Shown here: one piece after another, positions 24,441 through 36,800 of the stretch
Layout of the letters: every line of letters begins with the position of its first letter
Position numbering within the stretch: the first letter of the stretch is position 1
NCBI GenBank assembly: GCA_003508835.1
Contig: PUFA01000006.1
Coordinates: 7,316,001-7,380,000, forward strand
Origin: Eonycteris spelaea
Lineage: Eukaryota; Chordata; Mammalia; Chiroptera; Pteropodidae
Reading direction: 5' to 3'
DNA length: 64,000 nt
The notes under the pieces: generated by a model
What the model was told of the DNA's origin: nothing
The model's database searches: none
The model's input: only the letters and a program-made list of their open reading frames with translations
Position numbers and translations under genes: made by a program

Positions 24441-25429
24441 ACCATTTGAAGGGCTTTGCCCTTATCACATAGGCTGACTTGCTCTCCACACACTGAGCCA
24501 TCAAGTAAGGTACCTCATACCTACAGGCACTTTTCACTGCTGGCCCCTTTTCCTCCCATCCTGCTTCTCCTTGCCTTATGCACTGAAGATTGGAGGGTCC
24601 CTGACATTGAACACAGCTAACGCTGACATTTTTGAGGCCACTTCCCTGAATCTCAGAGCCAACATGCGCCCAGACTACAGGCATCTCACCCTCTAGCCAT
24701 GCCACCCTAACAGCCTCAAAGAGTGGTCTTTTGTCCATCGCCCCCTGCCATGCTGGCATGCCCTCCCTGCCCACATGTTCCACACTTGCTCCCCAGCATG
24801 CTTTGCAGCTGGCACTGTGCAATCGGGTATACACCTCTCTGCTGAGAGTCCATGCTGGCACCCTCTGCCTGGCCTTGTCTATCTAGAAAATGACTGAACT
24901 CAGCCAAAACTGCTCAGTAAAAAGGTCAGGACATAGAACAAACACTTGGAGTCAGAACACAGAGTCCCATGTGGGCAGAACCATCCCAAAGGGCTAAGCT
25001 GAATCTTCTGTCCATTTTTTTCTAAAACCCACTGAAATAATACAGTGACTCTCTAGTGATGCACTTGCAGTTCAGTGCAAGGACCTTCCCCAGGCAGCAG
25101 TGAGCCCGGGCAGAGCTTCAGAGCCTTTTAAGGCACTTCTTCCAGTAGGAACTTACAGTCCTGCATATGTGGAACTGCCCAGTCAGTGGTGGGTGAGTAG
25201 ACCAGAGATGGAAACACCCAGCTCCGGAAATCCAGCCAGAAAGGTCCCAGTGATCAAAGCCACAGCCCTCCCCACTCTACACCAGATCACATGGCTTGTT
25301 TGCTTAAAATGCTAGACAGCATGTCCCATCTTCTTTTTCCAAATTATCATCAGGATCCATGAATCTAGTCCCAATATCACCTTCCAGCCACATCTGTGCC
25401 ACTCGCTCCTTCGGCCTCCGGGTTCTAGC

Positions 25430-25665
25430 CATGCCTGCCATCCTCAGGGCGCCATGCTTCCTCCCACCTCAGGGCTTTTGCACACGCTGTGCCCGCTGCT
25501 TGTATTTCCCTTTCTCTTGTAAATTCACATCTACCCTGCCCTTTATCTAGCTAACTCATTCTTCTCCTCTCAAACTTCTGGGGAGCCCTCTTTGAGCCCC
25601 CAGATAAGGTCTCCCCGCTTCCATTTTATAACACCCTGGGCTTTTATTTCACAACTCTGAACCCT
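25430..25665 (+). repeat. L2 LINE fragment
   Basis: cctcagggcttttgcacacg, ggagccctctttgagccccc and acaccctgggcttttatttc follow the L2 3' region. A GT microsatellite follows directly. Confidence 0.65.
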
Positions 25666-25666
<1 letters not shown>

Positions 25667-25706
<40 letters not shown>

Positions 25707-25710
25707 GTGT
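25667..25710 (+). repeat. GT microsatellite
   Basis: GT run of 22 units with one GC interruption (gtgcgtgt), at the end of an L2 fragment. Confidence 0.92.
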
Positions 25711-25879
25711 GATTATATAATTATTGTCCATCTCTTCCACCCTTTGCCTTTTCACTGCTGTACTGTAGAACCGTTGTTCTGACTGCTGGTGCCATACCCT
25801 AGTTTTGCTTGTTTTTGAGCTTTGCGTAAGGAGAATACCAGTGTGCACTTTTTAAAGTTTTGCTTCTTTCCTCCTGCAA

Positions 25880-26290
25880 TATATCTGTAAGATTCACCTC
25901 TATTATTGGCTATGACAGTAGACTTTGTTCTTCATTGTTGTGTAGCATTCCATTATAGGAATATGCCACATTTTTCACAACCAAAAATTACTGTTGGACA
26001 TTTGAGTTGTTTCCATCCAGGCTCATAGAATCGTGTTGCTATGAACATTTTTGTAGATGTCTTTTGGCGCATAAATGTGCCCGTTTTTTGTTGAGTATAT
26101 ACCTAAAAATGGAAGTGTGAGGTCATAGGATGTGCATATGTTCAGCCAAACAGTTTTCCCAAATTGCCATACCAATCTGCACTCCCTCCAGCAATGGATA
26201 GCACTTGGCACTACATCTTTTCTAACTCTTAGTAAAATCAGTTTTATTTCAAATTTTGGCCATTTTGATGGTTTCTGTAGCAGGCATCTC

Positions 26291-26344
<54 letters not shown>

Positions 26345-26810
26345 GCATTTCCCTGAGGACCAGAGATGTGGAGCATCTTTTCATATGCTAATAGATCATT
26401 TGAATCTTCTCTCCCCTGGAGTGCCTTTTGAGCCTTTCAACCACTTTTAAAAATTGAGTTGTTTGCCATTGTCTTATTGATTTGTAGGAGTCTTATGTAT
26501 TCTTGATAAGGGCCCTTGGTTAAATATATGTATTCATATATCTATTGCAGATAAGTTTGCCTTTTCACTCTCTTAGTAGTATCTTTTGAGGAGTAAAGTT
26601 CTTCATTTAAAGAAGTCCAATTTATCCATATTTTCCATTATGGTTAATGCCTTTTGTGTTCTGTTTTGTCTATCCTAAGGCCGTTAAGATGTCCTCCTGT
26701 GTTCTCTTTCTAAAAGTTCTATTGTTTTACCTTTCCGAGGTAACTCTACGATCTATCTCAAATCGAATTTCTGTGTACTGGTGGGAGGTAGGGGTTGAGG
26801 TTAATTCTTT
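25880..26810 (-). mobile_element. Old L1 3' region, antisense
   Basis: Antisense L1 text can be followed from ttgtgtagcattccattata through gttgctatgaacatttttgt, gcatctcattg, tttccctgaggaccagagat and agtccaatttatccatattt to gggaggtaggggttgaggtt. A GT microsatellite (26293-26343) has expanded inside it. No frame is open. Confidence 0.75.
26293..26343 (+). repeat. GT microsatellite inside L1
   Basis: About 25 uninterrupted tg units; the longest pure dinucleotide run in the window. It sits in the L1 phrase that normally reads ctcattgtggttttaatttg. Confidence 0.93.
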
Positions 26811-26819
26811 TCTACGCTG

Positions 26820-27276
26820 CTGGTGATAGTGAAAACTGGTTCAGCTTCTCAGGAGAACTGTTTGAAAGTATCTACTAAAGCTAAACAAATGCCGGCAAGG
26901 ATGTTTCTAGCCATTTTATTGGTAATACCCAAAAGCTGGAAATAAATTAAAGGTCCATCACAGTACAGTAGAATTGGATAGATAGGGGTGTGTTGTACAA
27001 TGAAATTTGAATCAGTAATAAGAAAAATAAAACTCTGTTACGTTACATCATGTATGAATCTCACAGACATGATGTGGAGGGAGGGAGTAGTATGCAGTGG
27101 ATATTAACCGGAAAGGGGAAGAGAGAACCCGCTTGGGAGTTGGAAGTGTTTTCTATCTTAATCCAAGTAGCCGTTACATGAGTTCAGTTCTATGTAAAAA
27201 TTCATAAATTCTGCGCTTAAAACAAATGCACTTTCCTGTATTGTGTTATATCTCAATAAAACAAAAATTAAGTTGC
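26820..27276 (+). mobile_element. Old L1 3' end, sense
   Basis: Runs in the opposite orientation to the preceding fragment: aaactggttcagcttctcag, agtatctactaaagctaaac, ctggaaataaattaaaggtc, and an end at tgttatatctcaataaaaca with a polyadenylation-like AATAAA. Probably a separate insertion or an L1 with inversion. Confidence 0.7.
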
Positions 27277-27914
27277 TTCTCTCTGCTGTCGTTCTCCCTT
27301 AATGTCCCTCTGATGATATACTAAAGACAGACCTGTGCTTGCTTTGGAAGCACCTCTGCCTGATCCCAGAGGCATTTCTGCTGTTGGATCATGCCCCCCA
27401 TTGGGCATCCTCTATCCCTTGGGAGCCCCATGGTCTGTGATCTTTGTTTTTCCTTTTGATCTTTGGTTTTTAAAATTCTCAGGAGCATCGTTAGGACCCT
27501 TCTAAGGGGTAGGTCAACTTGGGCCTAATTCTAATTTACCCAATGATAATTCATTTTCCCTAGGCAGAGTTTCCTGTTGCCACTCCCTTTTGCACCAGCT
27601 GGATCTAGCCACCTCAGGGCACATGGGGGTGGGGATGCAGAGGCACAGAGCCTGGCACTGCCTGCCCTGCCAGCTCTGGTTGAATTAGTTCCTTTCCTCC
27701 ACGTGAGACCCAGGAGGCCTTTCCCCATTAAAAGAGACTTTCACTTATTGTCTTTATTTTTAAATGTTTTGTGGGAAATTAAAATATGAGTGACTGCCAG
27801 GTGGTGCCTGAGCCAGCAACCCAGAGAGCACTGGTGTTTTCTTCCAAGCCTGACCAGAGCGGGCCTGGAATCGACCCAGCACTCCCCAGGCTCCTCTGCC
27901 TTCACTTATTCTCT

Positions 27915-28115
27915 GGGCTGCTCAATTCCTTTTAAGACACAAATTGATTGAGATAATTTTTGCTATAACTACAATTGCCATAGAAAGGGGGTAGAGGGAA
28001 CTGCATTCAGGCTGTGGACTCCTGCAATGACTGTGAACGATTGAGTTACTGTAAAATGACCAGAAAATGGATTCAAAATTGAAGCCACAAATAATGTAAT
28101 TACTGCAGCGTGCGC
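27915..28115. promoter_or_regulatory. Candidate conserved non-coding block
   Basis: cacaaattgattgagataat, acgattgagttactgtaaaa and gccacaaataatgtaattac lie between repeats without matching any. Confidence 0.3.
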
Positions 28116-28387
28116 TCGGGGCTGCCAGAACAAGGGTTGGCTGCTGCCCTGGGAACATCTGGAGGTAAAGCTGCTGCTGCTATAATGCCTGCCCTGGTCC
28201 CTTTGGGGAAACAGTGATCTTCCAGACTGGAAGGTCATTAGAGGGTGGAAGGGACATGGAGGGGACAGGAAAAGGTATGTGGAGAGAGGCCAATGAGAAG
28301 AAACAGGTGAACGGCAGCACTGATGCCACCTGCCACCCAACAGTGAGATTTAATCATTGCATCTCCGGCAGAATGAAACCTAGTGTG

Positions 28388-29115
28388 GTCATTATCATCA
28401 TATCACCACAACGTCACCACTATCAGCACCAGTGCAGCATCACCACAGTCACTGTCATCATCAGCAACGTGGTATCACCTCTGCTCCCAACATAAACATC
28501 ACCATCTACACCTCTCCTTTCCTGCTCTCTCTGCCACGACAGCAACATCCTCCTCATCACCAATCTCATCGTCGTCAACATCATCGCCGTCTTTTCTACG
28601 GTCATCATCGCAGTCACAGCCATGGCACTGACACGTCGTCGTCACCAACCTCATCAATGCCATCAAAATTGCTATCGCCTCCATTTTTATCCTTGCCCCC
28701 ATCACCAGCCCTATCATCATCATCATCATCCCTGTCATGCGTCAGCACCTTCATCATCACCAATCTCATCGGCACCAACACCACCACCACCTTCACTGTC
28801 ATCACCACCAACACTGTGATCGCTCCCTCTTTCATCAACGTTTATATCACCATCATCCTTTCTACCATCATCATCACCATCAATGTCATGGCATCGGCAT
28901 CCATTCCGTCATTACCGCCTCATCATTATGTCACAACATCAACATTACCATCAATTCTGCTAGTCAGTGCTGTCATCGGGATCCAAAACAGCCCTACAAT
29001 ATGGCCCTTTACTGTCACAACTGTCATTACAGTTACCTTTACCGTTATTCCACAATTGATGTCAAAATTATTTCCTTCAAGATCACTCTTACGACCCTGC
29101 ACATCATCGTAATTG
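28388..29115 (+). repeat. Degenerate CAT/CAC trinucleotide region
   Basis: About 700 bp dominated by atc, acc and cat triplets with many substitutions (atcatcatatcaccacaacg, accaacaccaccaccacctt, ccaccatcatcatcaccatc). CA/T-rich triplets remove most stops in several frames, so open frames of up to 226 codons (28432-29112, Thr/Ser/Ile-rich, or His-rich in another frame) appear. No known domain is visible, and there is no sign of translation. Confidence 0.85.
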
Positions 29116-31144
29116 ATGATTGGTCCACCCTCCCCTGCCTCAGTCAAACAGGACACCTGGACTTTGCGGCTGTAAGGGGCCATGACTTCAGAGGTTGGTC
29201 TGGGTGAAGCTGAGGGTGGTAGGGTAGCATTTGCCTGCCTGTTTCAAGGCCTAGATCAATGGGGAAAATCCAAAACACAGATTCTTGGAGGTGGGTCATG
29301 GTAGGGAATGAGACACACAATCATTTGACTAAGTAATCAATCAGAAGGTCAAGAGGGAAAAGAGAAAGAGTAGAGATAGATGATAGGATGGAAAACTGAG
29401 ATGTCATAGGACAGCTAGCAGGTTCACGACAGAGGTAGGAGATATAGGATGAGAGAAACCTGCAGATTTTGTCGGGTGCCGTGGCCTTTTTCTTGGGCAA
29501 GAAGGTGCTGACTAGACCTGGCCAGCTGTCACTCACTCACTGTCATCATTTCCTCCATGTTGGTATCCAGCCTCCACGGCTACATGGTCTCTTCCCTCAG
29601 GCAGCACCTGTTCTCAAAGGGACAAAGCAGTCAGAGCAGACACCCACACACCCAAACAGCAGAACAACAACATAAATAGGCATTGAGGGTACTAGTCAGA
29701 GACTGGGCTCCTTGGGACAAGGGCACAGAAAAGGAGAACAGTCCCTAAATTGGACAATTTACCAGCATACCCAGAGTTCCTATTTTTGAAGCATTTGTTA
29801 TCACTGGGATTTGTTTCACACACACAGCCACACAGAGTGCTATCGAGGTTTATTGACTCTAGGGTGACAATAGCAAAAAAAAAACAGTGCTTCTCTGACT
29901 TGGGCTCCAGGCCCACAACTGTAGGAGCACCAGGAAGTCACCATGTGCCCCACTGAGCATCCTTTCCTGCACTTGACATTGGCCAATAGGAATCCTAAAG
30001 ATGTTCTCTGTACTGGCCCCACTGCTTCCCACGCATGGCTGTCCTGCCCCATGTCCCAGGTGGTTCCAGGAGACTCCTAACAACAACTAATCCCCCTCCC
30101 CCAGAGTGCTACATCTTTCACCTAGGCCATAAGTGCCATTCTCTGGTGTTCTTAGGGGAACTACAGATTTCAAGAAAAATAACCACATCATATAATGTCT
30201 CCCGTTCCCAGGAGGCAGTGAGGAAGGAGGGAGTATATGTCAGTGGAGAAGAAAAATACTATGAAGACCACACATTCTGACAAGTTCAAAACCACCCTGT
30301 ATCTTTGAATCCATTGATACCACCCTTAGCCCAGGCGAGAGGTTCCTTTTCCCAGGGCCTATGCTTTAAAGGTGCTGCCCTCAGTCTCCTCTGGTACCCA
30401 TCTCCTCCCAGGACAAGGGATCAATGGGACCAAAGGGCCTTGCCCATTCGGATCCTGTGCCCTGCCCTTCTAATCTTTGCTCCAAGTCTCTGGAACCCTG
30501 AATTTCCTGCCCAATTGGCCCTGAACCCACCTCTAGACCTACATGAGCCTCCTCCCCGGGCTGTCCTACAGAGGGAGAGTCATGCTGTATGGTTGCACTC
30601 TTAGGTCTTATCTAAGGCTGACCAAGGGGCAGATGTTTGCAGAGATGTGGCCAGAGCTCAATTATAAGGGCCGAGATGTCCACATAGAGAGTGCAAGGCC
30701 TTTTATGGTGCAGGGTGAAGCCAGTGGTCAAAGAGAAGGGTGCAAGTTGGGGGGCTAGAGCAACCTCTCCCCTTGAAACTGCATTTGAGAAGTCTCCATT
30801 CTAACCTGGCATCCCAAGTTGTTATGAAGGTACATATTTGCCAAGGTGGGAGGAAAGGGCATATTTTATGTAAGTTTGTTAGCTTGACTTAACAACGTTT
30901 AACTATTTAGCTGCACGGTTTATGTGCCTCCAAGTGTGCTCTGACCCTGGGCCCTTAGGGGTGGACCTGAGCCCAGTAGGTCATTCCCAGAGGTCCTTGA
31001 GGCGGCCAGGATGCACCTGAACCCACTGGGCATCCATGCTTAGGTGCTCTGTCCTGCCTCCTCTGATGTGCATCATCGTTTCATACGTGTGCATATAGTT
31101 CATTCCCACGGCCACAGGCTGTCGAGTTTGCTGATGCTCTTCAG

Positions 31145-31590
31145 TTAGAGCCTTTCTGGTTGCACGTGACAGAAAATCAAATCTCGACTGGCTTAAGCAA
31201 AAAGAGAATGTATCGGTTCGTGTAACCAAAGTTTAGGGTTGCGCTTGATGAGGGGCTCATATTGCTTTCTCTCTTGGCTCTGTTCAGCGCCACGCTGATT
31301 CCACTCACAGGCAAGCACCGCACTTTCTCTGTAAGCATAAGGTGGCGACTGCACCTCCAGATCTTTCAGCTTCCCAGGTCCGGTTCCAGAGGGAAAATGC
31401 CCAGTTCTCATTGCCACCGGGTATCCTGGCATCCCATCAGCTCCAGGTGTTCGCATGATCATCCTCTACACCAATGTCTGTGGCCGGGGGAGATCGGTTG
31501 CAGTCGGTCTAGGGTCTAAGTCACTCACGCACCCCTCATAGGTCGGAGTGGAAAAGGCCAAAGTGGAAGCGAAGATGGTTGCCAGAAGAA
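31145..31590 (+). repeat. Diverged interspersed repeat, family not named
   Basis: Begins tttctggttgcacgtgacag, tcgactggcttaagcaaaaa, then gagaatgtatcggttcgtgt. The same family, in the same order, is at 36370-36800. I recognise the sequence as a recurrent mammalian repeat but cannot name it reliably. Confidence 0.5.
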
Positions 31591-31834
31591 AGGGCAGTGA
31601 CTCCTGGGGAGCCCTCCCTCTGACGCCCCTGAGAGGTCCGTTTTATGGATCTTTCAGGCGCACTCACTGTGTGAGCCTACATCCCCCCTTCGAGCCCCAG
31701 CTGTCCTAGCGCTTGCTCATTTCATGCTGTGCTGTGCCCACTGGTGTTTGACCTTCCCAGAAGCATCTGCTGTCTGACCTGCCTGAGCCCTTGGGCCTCC
31801 CGGAGAATGTGGACGGTTGGAAGGCTGGGATTCG

Positions 31835-32880
31835 GCATTCATTCATTCGGCAGACGTTGATTAAGCACCTCTTCAGAGCACCTTTTGAGCACTGTGAATA
31901 CAGCAATAAACAATGCCGATCAAGCCCTTGCCTCTTTGGAGCTTACGTTTTAGCGGGAGGAGAAAGTCAACAAATAGACAAGACTTCTGTGGGTATTTAG
32001 TAAATAAAGAAATAAAGCATGATATGGGGTTGAGGGAGTGTGGCTGGATTGGGGTTGCTATTATAGGCTGTGCAGTGATTCCTCTCCAATAAGACACACA
32101 GACGCAGAGACCTAAAGGAGGGGAGGGAGAGAGTCACATGGAGATCTGAGCGGAAGAGCCATCCAGCCAGAGGGGCCGCAAGTGCAAAGGCCCTGAGGCA
32201 GGAGTATTCCTAGTATATGTGAAGAACATCATGGGGGCCAGTGGGGCCTGAATGCTGTAAGGAAAGGAGAAAAGGATGGGAGAGAACCTCAGAAAAATAG
32301 TGAGGATAGAGGGATGGGGATGGGGCGGGGAGTTGCTGAGACAAGTAGGGCCTCGTTGGTCACTCTTAAAGACTTTGGCTTTTACACCGAGTGAAATGGA
32401 AACCCTTAGAGCAAAGGAGTCGTGTAAGCCACTGAGCTTGTGCAAGGCTCACTCCAGCTGCTGAATGCAAAGTAGATGATGGGATTACTGAGGAAGCTGG
32501 AACCAGTGAGGAGCCTTCTGCAGTCATCCAAGTGAAAGATGATGGTGGCTTGGACCAGGGGAAGAGCGGCGAGAAGTAGTCATATATTCTGATATATTTT
32601 GAAGGTAAAACAACAGGAGTTGATGATGAATTGGGATGTGGGATACGAGAAAATGGAAAGAGTCAAGACAAAACCAGGGTTTGGAGCATAAAGTTCTGGG
32701 ACAGTGGAGCTGCCATTTACCAAAATAGGGGAGGCTGGGAGGAGAGGGGGTTCCATTTTGGACATGTTAGGTCTGAGATGCATCTCAGACATCCAAGTGG
32801 TGGTGTTGAGTGAGAGGTGAAATGAGAAAGTTGTATTTTAGGAAACAGGTTGGGACTGGAGTTTCAAGTTTCAGCGTCAT
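31835..32880 (+). repeat. Long diverged interspersed repeat, family not named
   Basis: Starts with cattcattcattcggcagac, passes gcaaaggccctgaggcagga, gactttggcttttacaccga, agatgatggtggcttggacc and ttttggacatgttaggtctg to agacatccaagtggtggtgt. I have seen this order of phrases as an old dispersed mammalian repeat of over 1 kb. Shorter pieces of the same kind appear near 34.84-34.99, 37.43-37.65, 47.03-47.40 and 51.44-51.56 kb. Confidence 0.5.
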
Positions 32881-33271
32881 TGGCAAGTGGGCGTTTCATT
32901 TCTATTTGTTTCAAGTTCCCACACACAACGGGGTGTGGTATAGAGCCGGTGAAGCTAATCACAACAATGACAACATTAGAAGTAACCATTGTTTCTATTG
33001 CATGAGGGCTATCCTGAAGTTCTTACATGCAATATCTCATTTGACTTCCTATGATCCCATGAGGCAGGGACTATTACAACCCTGCTTTCTGGATGAGGAA
33101 ATAGAGATTCAGACAGATTGTCAGTCATCCACCCTCAGACCGTTCCAGTTGCTATTCTGCCCATGTGTTTATGGGATCGCCAAAATCATTGTCCCCCATG
33201 CCCTTAGCCCCCAGCTGCATGATAAGACCCAGCACTGACCCCTGTACCGTCCTTCCCTTCCTCTGTTGCAG

Positions 33272-33529
33272 CCTGTGACCAGCTGGCACTGGGCGTGGTG
33301 GCGATCTTCGGGCCATCACAGGGCTCTTGCACCAATGCCGTCCAGTCCATCTGCAATGCCCTGGAGGTACCACACATCCAGCTGCGCTGGAAACACCACC
33401 CGCTGGACAACAAGGACACCTTCTACGTAAATCTCTACCCTGACTACGCCTCTCTCAGCCACGCCATCCTCGACCTGGTTCAGTACCTCAAGTGGCGGTC
33501 AGCCACTGTGGTCTATGACGACAGTACAG
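33272..33529 (+). CDS. GRIK3: GRIK3 exon 3 (amino-terminal domain, lobe 1)
   Basis: Continues the LIVBP-like amino-terminal domain, which drives subunit assembly of kainate receptors. The first two bases complete an alanine codon split by intron 2; the frame then reads [18 protein letters not shown] through [17 protein letters not shown] to VVYDDST, with one base left over. The cysteine at the exon start is one partner of the disulfide known in the family amino-terminal domain; the other is in exon 7. Residues such as [11 protein letters not shown] and [10 protein letters not shown] match GluK3 rather than GluK2 (GPSHSSSANAV, TRWKHQVSDN). The acceptor is ctctgttgcag and the donor is G|GTGGGT. 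The length of 258 bp equals the family exon. The exon is fully open, with no stop or frame break. Confidence 0.95.
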
Positions 33530-34399
33530 GTGGGTGGCCAGACCGAGGTTAGGGTGAAAAGGTGGGCAGAGCCCCAGGATCGGGCTTCTGACTGCTCTCT
33601 CAATTCAGCTGCCTCTAGGGAAAAGGTCCTCACTCTCACCCAAGCTTCACTCAGTCACACCGATATTCGTCCCTGTGTTCACTCACAGCCCCGTGCACAC
33701 CAACCACACTCTCACATCAGCAACACACCTACCCACCCCCAAGCACCTGCATCCATTCCTACACAGCTGTGCCCACACCTGCCTGCACCCTTATACTCAC
33801 ATGCCTCCATCTGTAGCAAACATGTCCCACCCTGTGCTGGCTCTGAGTGCAGGCTTTGAACTCAGTCTGGCCAGTAAACATGTGCTAGCTCTGACACTCA
33901 CTAGCTGAGGAGCAAGGAGCTATTGCCTCTCCTCTTTCCTTCCAAAGAGTCAAGTCCCAAGACATTTCTTAGCCCCACCTCTTAAGAGAATGTGATCTTG
34001 GCAAGTCACTTAACCCATCTGGCCCCGTTCTGCCCACTTGGCAAGTCAAGAGCTACAGCATCCAGCCTGGAAAGAGCCCTCCAGCTCTCAGCTGCCTGTG
34101 ATTCAATGTCAGTTCTTGACTACCTCCTAATGGGGAGTGGGAATTGTAGGGAGAAATCCCAAAGAAAAGACATTCTGGAGTTGTTGATTGAACTCGCATC
34201 TATTCTACCATCATCTATTGAGGCCCTGCTATACCTAAAGCATCAGACAGAAGATCCTAGAGTATCCCCCCAGGAAATCCCCACCCTTCCCAGTGCCCCC
34301 AGCATGAGGTCTCTGCCATTGAGGGGTGCTCCTGCCCAGCTCCCAGTTACCTCCAGTGTTTCTGCAGCCCTGTGGATTTTCCTGTCTTAATCTACCACT

Positions 34400-34530
34400 A
34401 AAACGATTGTCTTCGAGCCTGTTTCTGCTTCCAGACCATGAGCTTTCTGTGCCTCTAGGGTTTAGCACAGGGCCTGGTACAATGTAGATGTTTTTTAATG
34501 TTTGTTAAACTGAATTGAATTGAATTAAAT
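34400..34530 (+). repeat. L2 LINE 3' end
   Basis: catgagctttctgtgcctct, tagcacagggcctggtacaa, then a degenerate terminal array of gaatt units (ctgaattgaattgaatta) in place of the usual gaatgaat. Confidence 0.65.
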
Positions 34531-35284
34531 CAAATTGGAAATCAAGTTGAAATAAATTATAATTTAATTTCGCAGGAAAGAGTGTGTTGGGCACTGGTAA
34601 GAATTAAGAAATGAGAGTGCAGTTATTCCATCCTATTTTGAGACGTTATTCATATTCTAGGGGAGCGGGTGCCCATCTAGAGGTCACTGGTCCTTCCAGG
34701 CTGTCAGAGCTAAGAATCGAGTGGCATGTACATATAGTCAGGGCTAAAGATGCCGGGCAAGAGGAGGCTCTACGGCCTTGGTTAGTCTAGGCTGACTTAC
34801 CAGGGGAGAGAGACATGAGCTGGGTCTTGAGTATGGACGGACAGGGAGAGGAGTCATAAGGGCACTACAGGTGGAGGGAGCAGCGAGAGCAAAAATGAGG
34901 AGGTGGGACCATGCGTGGCAGTCTGATCGAGAGGACAGCCTGGCTGGGAGAGGATTCGAGTATGGCAGGAGCTACAGGGATTTTTCTTAAAGTGACTTTT
35001 GCCTCTAATCAGGGAGGAACATTTGTCTCAGAACCTTCCGACAGACCACCTGGTACAGCTCACCGAGGGTGCCTGCTACCCTGAGCACAGTCAAATGGAA
35101 ATGGGATTGCCATGGACTGGCTCCTTCCAATCTTCAGTCATCGCTTGGGACTGGCACATTGCCACCCAAACAAAACCATGGTTCTCTTAGGATGCTAGAA
35201 GGGGGTACACCGTTACCTATTTTTACAGTACACATGCTGCTTGACTTAGGTTGGGGTTATGTTCTGATACCTTGGCCTAAGAGC

Positions 35285-35475
35285 CAAAAGATTAGGTCTC
35301 TAATTTTGACCCCATTGCTAGCATGCTGCAAAATCTTGGGAGGGTCATCTAAACTCTCTGGACCTCAGTTTCTTTATCTGTAACATTGAAACAAAAGTCC
35401 TAATCTGCATGCTTTCTAGGACAGGGAGATGGTTAAGTTGGGTAATGAATGCAGAAGTGCTTTGTAAGTGAAAAG
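35285..35475 (+). repeat. MIR SINE
   Basis: gacctcagtttctttatctg plus gcagaagtgctttgtaagtg. Confidence 0.6.
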
Positions 35476-36369
35476 CATGACTCCAACAACATGATTCACT
35501 GCAGATATTTTGAGAGAGATTGATTAGGGAAGCAGCCAGGAAGGAAAGCTCATCTCAGGCAAACAAAAGAGCCTAGTCCTCTTTTGGGGTTGGCTGAGAA
35601 GAGCCTCTGTTCTCCTTTGGGAATACACTGATAGGAAGGAGATCTGACATTTGCTGCTGGAAAATGTGGGTCACCATATATTACAGGGGGCAATGCACTT
35701 GGCTGACAGGAAGGCTGTGGTGGCCTCTGCTCCAGCATCCAGGCTGTCCCTGTCCTCATGTCTTGGGCCCCCAAAGCCCATGTGCCTGCTGATGTTGTGC
35801 ATGAGTCTGAAAACCGAGCAAGTGAGAGCAGAGTGTGCGTTGTGGGGTAACAGGTGTGAGCAGACAGCATCCAGCCAAACTAAGAATTTCTGATATTAGT
35901 TTGGAAGGTGAGTAAGCCTGGGTGTATGTTTTGGGGGAAGCTTATGACCTCACACTTCTCTGCTAAGGTCCACTAATATTTTTATCCTGTTCCGCACACA
36001 AGTCTGGTATTAGGAGGCACTAGACCACTGTTGATCCATCCACTCAGGACTCCAAAGCCCTCTCCCAACCCAGGTACCTGGGTCTGAGACCTTCTGGGAG
36101 GTGATGCTGCACATGGCTCACAGCCATGGCAAAGATTGTTTGAGAGTCCTTTGGGAGGCTTAGGTCCCAGGGTTATATCTCTGTCCTTCCCAGCAGAGTG
36201 AAATGAATGACACCCATCAGATGGCGTTCCTAACATCCAGACCTCAGGAATGGGAATGAGGCTGGACAGACCCAGACATGTGTACCAGAAATGGCCTTTG
36301 AAATGGGGATCTCTGTTGGAAGGCTTCTGAAGTGGGTTGTCTGTGTTAGGGACTCTGTCTAGATAGGGA

Positions 36370-36525
36370 CAATGTAGCAGTTGATTGCAAACTGTAATCT
36401 AGTGCAAACTAATTTAAGCAAAAAAAAAAAAGAAAGAAAGAGAGAGGGGGGAGAGAGAGAGAAGGAAGGAAGGAAGGAAGGAAGGAAGGAAGGAAGGAAG
36501 GAAGGAAGGAAGAAGGAAGGAAGGA

Positions 36526-36601
<76 letters not shown>

Positions 36602-36800
36602 AAAAGAAAAAAAGTTGGGGGAGGGGATTGTGTTCTCCACTGTAACTGGAAAGTTCAGGGGTAAACTGTAGCTTCAGGTACCGTTTGATCCAGAGGCTCA
36701 AGTAGGTATCTTCAGGACTTATTTTCTCTCTGTTTGGCCTCTCTGACATATATCCTGTTCAGATCTTTCTCAGGTTCTATGTGCTGGCTCCAGACTTACT
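36370..36800 (+). repeat. Diverged interspersed repeat split by a purine microsatellite
   Basis: Left part gcaaactaatttaagcaaaa and right part ctgtaactggaaagttcagg, gatccagaggctcaagtagg and caggacttattttctctctg. It matches the order of the repeat at 31145-31590. The A-rich bridge of that repeat has been replaced by a 196-bp GAAA/GGAA tract. Confidence 0.5.
36420..36615 (+). repeat. Homopurine A/GAAA/GGAA tract
   Basis: Poly(A), then agaaag and gagaga units, a run of ggaa units (about 36463-36510), a run of gaaa units (about 36523-36602), then aaaag to the end. All bases are purines on the + strand. Confidence 0.95.

Larger units (their letters stand above)
22768..33271 (+). other. GRIK3: GRIK3 intron 2
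   Basis: A 10.5-kb intron that splits an alanine codon after its first base. It holds a TCTG/TC/AC compound microsatellite, a MIR at 24.3 kb, an L2 with a GT microsatellite at 25.4-25.7 kb, opposed L1 fragments at 25.9-27.3 kb, an AT-rich block at 27.9-28.1 kb, a 700-bp degenerate CAT/CAC trinucleotide region, and two diverged repeats at 31.1-32.9 kb. The parts at 22.8-23.5 and 29.1-31.1 kb show nothing I can name. Confidence 0.9.

Noticed and set aside
28432..29112. 226-codon open frame on the + strand
   Set aside because: It lies entirely in a degenerate CAT/CAC trinucleotide region, which removes stops in several frames. There is no domain and no splice-site pattern.
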